A DNA stretch of 64,000 bases from a virus. The notes below the pieces were generated by a model that was given only the letters and a program-made list of their open reading frames with translations, ran no database searches and had not been told where the DNA came from. Of the stretch, positions 7,422 through 12,994 are shown piece after piece. Position numbers and translations under genes: made by a program. The stretch's first letter is position 1. Each line of letters begins with the position of its first letter. The stretch lies in IMG/VR virus record IMGVR_UViG_3300028895_000881, positions 1 to 64,000 of that record; one strand, 5' to 3'.

Positions 7422-7492
7422 TCTGCCGACCCCGGGACTCGAACCCGGCCCTCCCCGTTACCATCGGGGGCTCCCCTGGGAGCTCATCGGCA
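7422..7492 (-). tRNA. tRNA-Thr (GGT), irregular
   Basis: The anticodon stem-loop CCCCG-ATGGTAA-CGGGG and the T-arm CCGGG-TTCGAGT-CCCGG are clear, and TGCCGAT pairs with GTCGGCA as an acceptor. The D-loop is unusually short and one unpaired base lies between the T-stem and the acceptor. CCA is encoded just beyond. It may be functional but degenerate. Confidence 0.65.
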
Positions 7493-7532
7493 TGTGTTGG
7501 TGTTCGTATGGTTTGGGAAAGATGGACTGTTG

Positions 7533-7604
7533 GACCCACGAGCCGCCCGTAGCCTGATTATCTGCGCCCGTGAGTGGGTCGCTTTTGCCTCGTCTCTACG
7601 AGGC
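7533..7604 (-). ncRNA. Structured RNA candidate between tRNA-Thr genes
   Basis: The 130-base spacer between two Thr tRNAs holds two perfect stems on the minus strand: GCCTCGT-agag-ACGAGGC (7604-7587) and GACCCAC-N34-GTGGGTC (7580-7533). No promoter, U-tract or reading frame explains them. They could be processing signals for the tRNA precursor or a small RNA; the call rests on pairing alone. Confidence 0.3.
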
Positions 7605-7624
7605 GCGGGGATGTGAGCGATTGG

Positions 7625-7697
7625 AGCTGGTGGGCGGAGTTGAACCGCCGACCCCGATCTTACCAAGATCGTGCTCTACCACCTGAGCTACACCAGC
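7625..7697 (-). tRNA. tRNA-Thr (GGT)
   Basis: Acceptor GCTGGTG/CACCAGC, anticodon stem-loop CGATC-TTGGTAA-GATCG, T-arm GGCGG-TTCAACT-CCGCC, T73 and an encoded CCA. Confidence 0.95.
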
Positions 7698-7707
7698 TTA
7701 TATGGTT

Positions 7708-8271
7708 TCAGTACTTCAATCCTTTGCGGTACCGTGCGTTTTTCTTTTTCTGACGTGTGCGTCCTCGTCCTCGGTTACGGCCTTTCGCAAAAGGGCTTAG
7801 TGCGTGGCAGTTTGGGCAGATGAGTCGGACGTTTTCTTCAGCATTGTTGTCAGAGTTCCCGTCGATGTGGTCCATTTCCAGAGGAATCGGTTTTTTGAGC
7901 CAGTGAGTCCTTCCACAACCTTCGCAGCGATGAGAGCGTGTCCGCAAAAGGTATCGCCTCCGGGTTTGGTCTGAAGTAATCTCCGTCCATGCCTTACGTC
8001 CTAAATGTTCTCCTTGTTCGATGCAGGCATCGCAGTAAGTGTTGAAATGACCTACCGCGTATGCTCGCGTGGGTTCCCCACAGTTTTTGCAAGGTGGAGG
8101 GGCTTGGCCGGTGCCAACTCGGTTTCGAGTCTTCTTGGCCGCACAGGAGTGGTCGCAGTATTTGGCTTGCCGTTTTTCGTAAGGGAGTTCTTTCTGGCAG
8201 TACGCACACAGTTTGGGGTTTTGCTTGTAAGCGGCCTTCGCTGCTAAAGATCGTTTGGTGCTGCTATGCAC
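7708..8271 (-). CDS. HNH endonuclease inside the tRNA array
   Basis: The 187-residue protein has a CAYCQ...YCDHSC zinc ribbon, a second pair CKNC...CDAC, a third CEGC, and a core LEMDHIDGNSDNNAEENVRLICPNCHAL, the standard HNH pattern with catalytic DH and NCH. I take the GTG at 8271 as start because everything upstream in frame is translated tRNA-Thr sequence. The N-terminal ribbon resembles the HNH protein at 5848. It lies between tRNA-Thr genes and is presumably a mobile insertion into the array. Confidence 0.85.
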   Translation of the reverse strand: MHSSTKRSLAAKAAYKQNPKLCAYCQKELPYEKRQAKYCDHSCAAKKTRNRVGTGQAPPPCKNCGEPTRAYAVGHFNTYCDACIEQGEHLGRKAWTEITSDQTRRRYLLRTRSHRCEGCGRTHWLKKPIPLEMDHIDGNSDNNAEENVRLICPNCHALSPFAKGRNRGRGRTRQKKKNARYRKGLKY

Positions 8272-8309
8272 GGAGTTAAAATAGCACGTCGCTTTGACTC
8301 GTGCCGTGG

Positions 8310-8382
8310 AGCCGCCGGGGGGACTCGAACCCCCTGCCTCTTGATTACGAATCAAGTGCACTGCCAGTTGTGCTTCAGCGGC
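8310..8382 (-). tRNA. tRNA-Thr (CGT)
   Basis: Acceptor GCCGCTG/CGGCGGC with one G-T pair, anticodon stem-loop CTTGA-TTCGTAA-TCAAG, T-arm GGGGG-TTCGAGT-CCCCC, T73 and an encoded CCA. Confidence 0.93.
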
Positions 8383-8429
8383 ATGGTAAAGGCTATCCAG
8401 GCATGTCTTTCCTTGAGTGAAGAGTTTGG

Positions 8430-8502
8430 AGCTGACGATAGGAGTCGAACCTACAACCCCCTGATTACAAATCAGGTGCTCTGCCAATTGAGCTACGCCA
8501 GC
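8430..8502 (-). tRNA. tRNA-Thr (TGT)
   Basis: Acceptor GCTGGCG/CGTCAGC, anticodon stem-loop CCTGA-TTTGTAA-TCAGG, T-arm GTAGG-TTCGACT-CCTAT, T73 and an encoded CCA. It is the first gene of the minus-strand tRNA unit. Confidence 0.94.
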
Positions 8503-8755
8503 TTGAGTGGCCAGCGTGGCCAGCGTGGCCAGGTCCGCGTTGAGCTCCCCTTCCGGGGTCCCCGGCGGGTGTTCTTCACTCTGTTAGAGGTCGGTCTACA
8601 CGCCGGGAAATGCTCAACACGAGGTCGTATCGCCCATAATGGGGCGTACGACGGCCACGACGACCATGGCGGTCGTTGTCGTGGTGAGTTCTGTCGTGGA
8701 GCGTTTCATGGCGTGAGTTCCGAGTCGCCGGCCTGCCAAGGGAGGCGACAGAGTG
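8503..8755. other. Non-coding leader between the divergent promoters and the tRNA array
   Basis: No convincing gene is present on either strand. It contains three near-perfect copies of GTGGCCAGC at 8507-8533, a near-palindrome CGCCCATAATGGGGCG at about 8631-8646 and a GC-rich stretch of CGAC/GTCG repeats around 8648-8700. Given the minus-strand promoter at 8784-8756, this would be a roughly 250-base transcribed leader preceding tRNA-Thr(TGT). Confidence 0.5.
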
Positions 8756-8784
8756 GGTCTACTTTCCCTCTGACGAGAAGTCAA
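8756..8784 (-). promoter_or_regulatory. Promoter for the minus-strand tRNA array
   Basis: TTGACT (8784-8779) and TAGACC (8761-8756) are 17 bases apart. The -35 region reads TTGACTTCTCGTCA, nearly identical to the plus-strand promoter at 9448 (TTGACTTCTTCGTCAA); both have a TTGAC/GTCA inverted repeat over the -35 box. Confidence 0.6.
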
Positions 8785-8825
8785 GAGGACCCTTCAACTT
8801 TTTTGGCGTCGTCGCGCACGTCTTG

Positions 8826-8854
8826 TTGACACGAGGTGATAGCGACCCTATCCT
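8826..8854 (+). promoter_or_regulatory. Plus-strand promoter, probably giving a leaderless mRNA
   Basis: Consensus TTGACA (8826-8831) and TATCCT (8849-8854) are 17 bases apart. The next ATG is at 8863, so transcription would start at or within about two bases of the start codon, and no ribosome-binding site fits. Confidence 0.75.
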
Positions 8855-8862
8855 CTTCATGA

Positions 8863-9099
8863 ATGGCCGACAAGAACATCAAGACCGGCATCGTCGAACT
8901 CGACGAGCTTCTCTCCGGAGAGGGTCGGTTGGACCTGTCTGTCTTCTCGGCCGGACCGGGCAAAACCACCTTGCGCGAGCAGATGATCAAAAAAGCTCTC
9001 GAGGGAGGTGCGGTCTACGTGGATTTCGACTTCGAGATGAAGCCGAAGTTTGACGAAGAAGCTCTCGGCGTTCCGCCGGACAAGCCCATCATGCCCTAG
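8863..9099 (+). CDS. Miniature RecA-like P-loop protein
   Basis: The 78-residue protein aligns by eye with the start of the RecA core: LDELLSGEGR, then FSAGPGKTTLREQMIKKAL (a Walker A-like GPGKTT), then GGAVYVDFDFEMKPKFDEEALGV, where RecA has the beta-strand ending in DAEHALD and a following LGV. It stops there, with no Walker B and no DNA-binding loops. It could be a decayed recA, a dominant-negative filament modulator or an independent nucleotide-binding protein. It has its own strong promoter and a leaderless start, so it is probably expressed early. The stop codon lies inside a strong hairpin. Confidence 0.6.
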   Translation: MADKNIKTGIVELDELLSGEGRLDLSVFSAGPGKTTLREQMIKKALEGGAVYVDFDFEMKPKFDEEALGVPPDKPIMP

Positions 9100-9140
9100 C
9101 CCGGCTCGAGCGCGTGGTGCTCTCGGGTTCGGGCTAGGGC
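9093..9140 (+). other. Hairpin overlapping the stop codon of the RecA-like gene
   Basis: GCCCTAGCCCG (9093-9103) pairs perfectly with CGGGCTAGGGC (9130-9140); the 26-base interior holds a further GAGC/GCTC stem. The TAG stop (9097-9099) is in the 5-prime arm. No T-tract follows, so it is more likely an RNA-stability or attenuation element than a simple terminator. Confidence 0.55.
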
Positions 9141-9153
9141 GGAAAGCCCAGGC

Positions 9154-9438
9154 ATGTCCCAACGAGCACTTCGTCGTCATCACCGCGATCGTATGATCGC
9201 CCGAGCCCGCCACGTCACCCGACGCTGGCACAACTCCTACGAGCAAGACTGGAACGATCCTCTTACTCGTCCCGACCACACCAAAGCGGACGAGCAAGCG
9301 ACTCGGATCCACGACCACCTCAAGGTCTGCTCCTGTTCCGGATGCGGCAACCCTCGACGTGGGGGTTGGGATGAGCCGCGTACTCGACAGGAGCTTCGAG
9401 CCGAGCTCGACCTTCAAGACCAGCTCGAAGAAATCTGA
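9154..9438 (+). CDS. Small basic protein with CSCSGCGNPRR motif
   Basis: A 94-residue protein rich in Arg and His. The segment HLKVCSCSGCGNPRRGG (residues about 55-71) is typical of a widespread family of small uncharacterised bacterial and phage proteins in which a short cysteine cluster precedes GNPRR. The N-terminus (LRRHHRDRMIARARHV) is strongly basic and the C-terminus acidic (ELRAELDLQDQLEEI). The cysteines could bind zinc. No enzymatic role is known to me. It follows the RecA-like gene by 54 bases on the same strand. Confidence 0.75.
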   Translation: MSQRALRRHHRDRMIARARHVTRRWHNSYEQDWNDPLTRPDHTKADEQATRIHDHLKVCSCSGCGNPRRGGWDEPRTRQELRAELDLQDQLEEI

Positions 9439-9447
9439 ATCACAGGG

Positions 9448-9476
9448 TTGACTTCTTCGTCAACGGCCCCTAGAAC
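9448..9476 (+). promoter_or_regulatory. Promoter ahead of the Lys-tRNA region
   Basis: TTGACT (9448-9453) and TAGAAC (9471-9476) are separated by 17 bases. The -35 hexamer is part of the inverted repeat TTGAC-N6-GTCAA. It would drive the micro-ORF at 9487 and the tRNA/RNA genes that follow. Confidence 0.6.
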
Positions 9477-9486
9477 GAGACGCATC

Positions 9487-9519
9487 ATGTTCTGCATGAA
9501 ACGCAAGTCCAAGCTTTAG
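9487..9519 (+). CDS. Possible 10-codon leader peptide
   Basis: ATG to TAG encodes MFCMKRKSKL, starting about four bases after the predicted transcription start. The stop codon touches a strong stem (GCCCGTG 9519-9525 with CACGGGC 9547-9553, inner GGATGG/CCGTCC). Four of ten residues are Lys or Arg, and Lys-anticodon tRNAs lie downstream, so a leader-peptide role is conceivable; it may also be chance. Confidence 0.3.
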   Translation: MFCMKRKSKL

Positions 9520-9572
9520 CCCGTGGGGATGGTTCACTCCGTCCTTCACGGGCGTCGTAGTGATACATCCTC

Positions 9573-9646
9573 GGGCCGGTAGCTCAGTCTGCGTAGAGCG
9601 AGGGACTCTTACCCCCTAGGCGTGAGTTCGAATCTCACCCGGCTCT
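9573..9646 (+). tRNA. tRNA-Lys (CTT)
   Basis: Acceptor GGGCCGG/CCGGCTC, loop CTCTTAC with a four-pair anticodon stem plus one A-C mismatch next to the loop, T-arm GTGAG-TTCGAAT-CTCAC. No CCA is encoded. Confidence 0.8.
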
Positions 9647-9652
9647 CTTCAA

Positions 9653-9751
9653 CGAGGATCGCAAACATGGTCGTGTAAAACAGACGGCCAGCGACTCCTC
9701 GGGCAGAGAAGGTGATCGCCAACGGGCAGCGTTGGAACGATGTCTCCTGCC
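9653..9751 (+). ncRNA. Two structured elements between Lys tRNAs
   Basis: First element: CGAGGA (9653-9658) pairs with TCCTCG (9696-9701), extended inward by CGC/GCG and a seven-pair stem TGGTCGT-N9-ACGGCCA. Second element: GGCAGAGA pairs with TCTcCTGCC (9702-9709 with 9743-9751), enclosing CCAAC-N7-GTTGG. No coding frame is evident. These could be precursor-processing signals or a small RNA; support is base pairing only. Confidence 0.4.
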
Positions 9752-9756
9752 AACCT

Positions 9757-9842
9757 GGGCCGAACGCACAGTCTGGTTGGTGCAGCGGACTTTTAATCCG
9801 CCGGACGAAAGTCCCTCGTGGGTTCAAATCCCACTCGGCTCT
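9757..9842 (+). tRNA. tRNA with Lys anticodon TTT and a class II variable arm
   Basis: Acceptor GGGCCGA/TCGGCTC, D-stem GCAC/GTGC, anticodon stem-loop GCGGA-CTTTTAA-TCCGC, T-arm GTGGG-TTCAAAT-CCCAC. The variable region is 16 bases and forms its own stem GGAC-GAAA-GTCC, a feature of Leu, Ser and bacterial Tyr tRNAs and not of Lys. T73, no encoded CCA. The charging identity is uncertain. Confidence 0.8.
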
Positions 9843-9844
9843 CT

Positions 9845-9935
9845 GAGAAACACAGCGCGTGGGCATCTCCTGCTAGCGGGGGTTCCGGTTCGACTCCGGA
9901 TGGGCTGTAGAGGATCGTACCCTCATGTGTTTCTC
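9845..9935 (+). ncRNA. tRNA-like RNA enclosed by a 10-bp terminal stem (Y-RNA-like candidate)
   Basis: GAGAAACACA (9845-9854) pairs perfectly with TGTGTTTCTC (9926-9935). Inside, a T-arm-like hairpin TCCGG-TTCGACT-CCGGA and a seven-base loop closed by CTCC/GGGG are framed by ACAGC/GCTGT; a further hairpin GAGG-N6-CCTC follows. There is no D-arm and no U33, so it is not a normal tRNA. Bacterial Y RNAs, the Ro60 partners, have paired ends and a tRNA-mimicking module, and a Ro60-like gene lies about 4 kb away. I did not find the usual GNCGAAG Ro60-binding motif. The alternative is a decayed tRNA. Confidence 0.45.
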
Positions 9936-9939
9936 TCCT

Positions 9940-10013
9940 GGGCCCATAGCTCAACCTGGTAGAGCAGCAGACTCTTAATCTGACGGTTGAAGGTTCAATT
10001 CCTTCTGGGCTCA
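9940..10013 (+). tRNA. tRNA-Lys (CTT), canonical
   Basis: Acceptor GGGCCCA/TGGGCTC, D-arm AGCTC...GAGC, loop CTCTTAA closed by a CAGA/TCTG stem, T-arm GAAGG-TTCAATT-CCTTC, A73. Body and discriminator match ordinary bacterial tRNA-Lys. No CCA is encoded. Confidence 0.93.
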
Positions 10014-10024
10014 CTACCTCTCGG

Positions 10025-10030
10025 TAAAAT
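10025..10030 (+). promoter_or_regulatory. Possible -10 box giving a leaderless transcript for the gene at 10037
   Basis: TAAAAT ends six bases before the ATG at 10037. No good -35 box is seen upstream and no ribosome-binding site precedes the ATG, which fits a leaderless start but does not prove it. Confidence 0.3.
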
Positions 10031-10036
10031 AGACAC

Positions 10037-10456
10037 ATGGCACGATCACGACCACTACAGGAAGCCCACCAGATCGCAGAGGCATACTCCCGCGAGCTGG
10101 ATCGTCGTGCCCGCGAATCGAAGACGATGGACAGCCGCTTCAACTACGCGGTGCAAGTTCTTCACGAAGAGGGCACCTCGTTCTTCTACCGGAACGCTTT
10201 CACGGTGCGGTGGGGGATCTGGCACATCGTCATCCCCGAACACCACGACATCGCCGTCTACGCGAACGACGAAGTACAGGTCTTCATGTTCAAGATGGCC
10301 CCGGACGAAGTCGAGGAGATCGCGGACGTGTCCCAGCTCGGTATCGACGAAGCCACGCTCGAGTGGGGTCCGGACCCCTACGGCACGCTGAAACGCAAGG
10401 CCGAGGAGGACGCCGCACTCGAAGCGGAAGACCCCTCGGCCGACCCCAACCTTTAG
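10037..10456 (+). CDS. Hypothetical protein
   Basis: A 139-residue acidic, soluble protein with no recognised domain. The N-terminal 35 residues are helical and basic; the middle (residues about 48-85) looks like beta strands (FYRNAFTVRWGIWHIVIPEH, DIAVYANDEVQVFMF); the C-terminus is acidic (EEDAALEAEDPSADP). No signal peptide or membrane segment. The final G of its TAG stop is the first base of the following tRNA, so translation and tRNA processing compete on the same transcript. It has no ribosome-binding site and may be leaderless. Confidence 0.75.
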   Translation: MARSRPLQEAHQIAEAYSRELDRRARESKTMDSRFNYAVQVLHEEGTSFFYRNAFTVRWGIWHIVIPEHHDIAVYANDEVQVFMFKMAPDEVEEIADVSQLGIDEATLEWGPDPYGTLKRKAEEDAALEAEDPSADPNL

Positions 10457-10545
10457 GGCGGGTATAGCGTAGCTGGCCGAACGCACCGGACTTTTAATCC
10501 GGCGAAGAGAAATCCCCATCGTGGGTTCGAATCCCACCCCGCTCT
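10456..10545 (+). tRNA. tRNA with Lys anticodon TTT and a long variable arm, second copy
   Basis: Acceptor GGGCGGG/CCCGCTC, D-stem GCGT/ACGC, anticodon stem-loop CCGGA-CTTTTAA-TCCGG, T-arm GTGGG-TTCGAAT-CCCAC, T73 and an encoded CCA. The variable region is 18 bases. The body (AGCTGGCCGAACGCACCGGA) resembles bacterial tRNA-Leu. Four bases instead of two separate the acceptor from the D-stem, so the fold is somewhat irregular. Confidence 0.75.
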
Positions 10546-10565
10546 CCACTTTGAATTGCGATCGT

Positions 10566-10573
10566 GGTATAAA
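10566..10573 (+). promoter_or_regulatory. Extended -10 promoter, leaderless start for the HNH gene
   Basis: TGGTATAAA is an extended -10 element (TG-n-TATAAA) ending seven bases before the ATG at 10581. No ribosome-binding site precedes the ATG. Confidence 0.45.
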
Positions 10574-10580
10574 AGCCTCG

Positions 10581-11024
10581 ATGCAACGGAAAAAGTGCGG
10601 CACATGCAAACGGAGTCGCATGGTGAAGTTTTTCAACGCCAAGGCCGCAAGCCCTGACGGCCTCCAAAGCACGTGCCGCGATTGCAACCGTCGAAACGCC
10701 AAAGCGTACTACGAACGAAATCGAGACTCACACAAAAAGAAAATGGTCGCCTACGCAGCGAAATACAAAAGCCGCGTCGCCCGGCAAGTGTGGGACTACC
10801 TTCTGGAACACCCCTGTGTGGACTGCGGAGAAACCGACCCGGTGGTCTTGGACTTCGACCACGTTCGTGGCACAAAATTCAGACCCATCAGCAGTATGCT
10901 CGCCAACAAAATGTCCTGGAAACGCATTCAGGACGAAATCACCAAGTGTGAAGTACGGTGTGCTAACTGCCATCGCCGGAAGACCGCCAAGGATTTCAAC
11001 TGGCACGCCAGTTTCCGCGACTGA
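10581..11024 (+). CDS. HNH endonuclease
   Basis: The 147-residue protein starts with a zinc ribbon (CGTCKRSRM...TCRDCNRRNAKAYYERNR) typical of a common phage and bacterial HNH group. The nuclease core is CVDCGETDPVVLDFDHVRGTK, then CEVRCANCHRRKTAKDF. The catalytic DH and the NCH are intact. The ATG at 10581 was chosen because upstream in-frame codons lie inside the tRNA. It follows the tRNA by 35 bases and precedes the patatin gene by 53. It is probably a free-standing homing endonuclease. Confidence 0.9.
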   Translation: MQRKKCGTCKRSRMVKFFNAKAASPDGLQSTCRDCNRRNAKAYYERNRDSHKKKMVAYAAKYKSRVARQVWDYLLEHPCVDCGETDPVVLDFDHVRGTKFRPISSMLANKMSWKRIQDEITKCEVRCANCHRRKTAKDFNWHASFRD

Positions 11025-11077
11025 TTCGCCCGAGTAGGCTCTCATTTTCTTTCCTATAGCCCTCCTTTTCCAGGACG

Positions 11078-11998
11078 ATGGCAGCGTTAGCACTAGATGG
11101 GGGAGGCGTCCGAGGTCTCATCACAGCCGCGTGGCTGGAGTATCTCGACGAGCACACCGACAAACCCCTGCTCGACTACTTCGACGTGGTTGCCGGCACC
11201 AGCGCCGGGAGCATCAACGCGATGGGCCTCGCGTTAGGACTCTCTGGCCGCGATGTTCGCGAGCTCTTCCAAGTGAACGCACCAGAGATCTTCCCATGGT
11301 GTCTTCCCCGGTGGGCCGACAAGGCTGCCCGGATCCCGAGTCAGGGTCTCTCCTCGCCCAAGTACGGCTCAGAACGTCTCGTCGATGCGATGCGCAACGT
11401 GTTTGGTGAGCGCCTCTTCGGTGACGCAAAGATCCGCTGCCTGGTGACCACGTACTCGATGACTGAATCTCGAGCACTGATCCTCGACAGCGCGAACCCG
11501 GACCATGCCGATCTCCCGATGTGGAAGGTCGTCGCAGCCTCCTCGGCCGCGCCGGTGTTCTTCCCGGCCATGTGCCTCAAAGTCGGGGGTGTCGATCATG
11601 TTGTCGTGGATGGAGGTGTCGCCATCAACGACCCGGCCCTCACGGCCAGCACCGCGCTTCGTGAAATGACGGGCAAGGATTTCACGAATCTGTTCCTGCT
11701 GAGCCTCGGTACCGGACACCCTGTTACCAAGGACAAGCTGTACGAGCTCAAGGGTGCGGGTCTGTGGGACTGGGGCATCGGCCTCGTGCACTTCCTTCTG
11801 ACGGCTCCGAGCGACCACACGGACTACGTGTGCCGCCGCCTTCACGGTGACAACTACCACCGTGTGCAGGTCCGAGTCCCCTACGATGAGTTCGACATCG
11901 ACGACGCTTCGAAGAAGAACCTCGAACGTCTCCTCCACACGGCAGCTTCGGCGTTCAGCGAGCTCGATCCGATCGTCGAAGCGCTGGAGTCCCTTTAG
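11078..11998 (+). CDS. Patatin-like phospholipase
   Basis: The 306-residue protein is a complete patatin domain. The oxyanion loop DGGGVRG is at residues 7-13, the nucleophile elbow GTSAG at 40-44 (Ser42) and the catalytic Asp in VVDGGVAIND (Asp178). Such enzymes remove acyl chains from membrane lipids. There is no signal peptide, so it acts from the cytoplasm. Patatin-like proteins occur in several large phages, and also as CBASS effectors; no nucleotide cyclase is nearby, so membrane remodelling, lysis timing or lipid scavenging is more likely. AGGA lies just before the ATG. It is followed by the LAGLIDADG gene 82 bases on. Confidence 0.9.
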   Translation: MAALALDGGGVRGLITAAWLEYLDEHTDKPLLDYFDVVAGTSAGSINAMGLALGLSGRDVRELFQVNAPEIFPWCLPRWADKAARIPSQGLSSPKYGSERLVDAMRNVFGERLFGDAKIRCLVTTYSMTESRALILDSANPDHADLPMWKVVAASSAAPVFFPAMCLKVGGVDHVVVDGGVAINDPALTASTALREMTGKDFTNLFLLSLGTGHPVTKDKLYELKGAGLWDWGIGLVHFLLTAPSDHTDYVCRRLHGDNYHRVQVRVPYDEFDIDDASKKNLERLLHTAASAFSELDPIVEALESL

Positions 11999-12080
11999 CC
12001 GCCTTCCGGGCATGACCGGCTTCCTCTATCCTTGTTTTTTGACGGAAGAGAAAATAGGTTGCGAGCAGCAAAAGGAGGGC

Positions 12081-12983
12081 ATGGGACGCCCTCGAAAACA
12101 ACTACCCGATGAGGAGATTGTAGCTCTTTACCAGGAAGGCCACTCCGAATCGTCTTTGGCACAACGATTCAGAACAAGTCGAAGCTCCATACATCGCCGT
12201 CTCGTTTCTGCGGGAGTCGACCCTCGCAACGCTGTTGAGACCACCGCTCTACGGACTCGGAAAACTTTCCCTGTTACGGAGAGGTTCCTCGAACTCGTGG
12301 ATGGCCTCCTTCTGGGGGATGCTTGGATTGAGGTATACGGCACTAGCGAAGGGCGTCTAGGGCTGGAGCAGACCTGTCATCACGAAGCATGGATCGAAGC
12401 GGTGGCGAAAGAGTTCGCTGGGCTAAACATCTCAACCAATCATAAATGCCGACGTGCCCGGAAAAAATCCGTGGTTTTAAGGACGCACAAATACATGCCT
12501 TTTACCGCGCAACGGCATCGGTGGTACCCAAAAGGTGAGAAGCGTGTTCCTGTTGATGTGCATCTCTCTCCTCGCTCTCTTGCTCACTGGTACTGGGGAG
12601 ACGGGGCTACGGTGAATGATGGGTATGGGATGCTTTTTCACACTGAGGGGTTCAACGAAGAGGATGTCGCACTGCTCCGAGCAAGACTGAAAAAAGTTTA
12701 CGGATGGGACACAACCCAACGGGAACGGCGCCCAGGCCAATTCACGATTGGCCTGTACCGACAAAAATATCGAGATGAGCTCGTGAAGTTGATCGAACCC
12801 TACTGTCCTTCATGTTTCCGATACAAAATCAAAACAAGAACCAGAGCGCCATCGAAAATTTCTGAAGTCGAGGCCGAGTTACGCACACTTAGATCTGAAG
12901 GGCTCACTCAGCGACAAATTTCTGAACACTTTCGAATGTCCCCAGGTTGGGGAGGATGGGCCTGCCGAAAACTCGGCATCTGA
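12081..12983 (+). CDS. LAGLIDADG homing endonuclease, free-standing
   Basis: The 300-residue protein begins with a helix-turn-helix-like segment (DEEIVALYQEGHSESSLAQRF...SRSSIHRRL). The endonuclease domain follows: FLELVDGLLLGDAWIE (first LAGLIDADG helix) and SPRSLAHWYWGDGATVNDGYG (second). The C-terminal QISEHFRMSPGWGGW looks like a further DNA-binding helix pair. AAAGGAGGGC immediately precedes the ATG at 12081. It has no intein splice junctions and is not inside a coding region, so it is a stand-alone or former intron-borne mobile gene. It ends 11 bases before the release-factor gene. Confidence 0.85.
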   Translation: MGRPRKQLPDEEIVALYQEGHSESSLAQRFRTSRSSIHRRLVSAGVDPRNAVETTALRTRKTFPVTERFLELVDGLLLGDAWIEVYGTSEGRLGLEQTCHHEAWIEAVAKEFAGLNISTNHKCRRARKKSVVLRTHKYMPFTAQRHRWYPKGEKRVPVDVHLSPRSLAHWYWGDGATVNDGYGMLFHTEGFNEEDVALLRARLKKVYGWDTTQRERRPGQFTIGLYRQKYRDELVKLIEPYCPSCFRYKIKTRTRAPSKISEVEAELRTLRSEGLTQRQISEHFRMSPGWGGWACRKLGI

Positions 12984-12994
12984 AAGGATAAACC

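Noticed and set aside
8507-8533. CRISPR array
   Set aside because: It is only three adjacent 9-base units (GTGGCCAGC) with no spacers and no cas genes in the window.
9845-9935. Amber-suppressor tRNA with CTA in the anticodon-like loop
   Set aside because: The element has no D-arm, no U33 and a mismatched acceptor, so it cannot be a normal tRNA.
11078-11998. CBASS effector (CapV-like)
   Set aside because: No cGAS/DncV-like cyclase, Cap2 or Cap3 gene is adjacent; the neighbours are homing endonucleases and a release factor.
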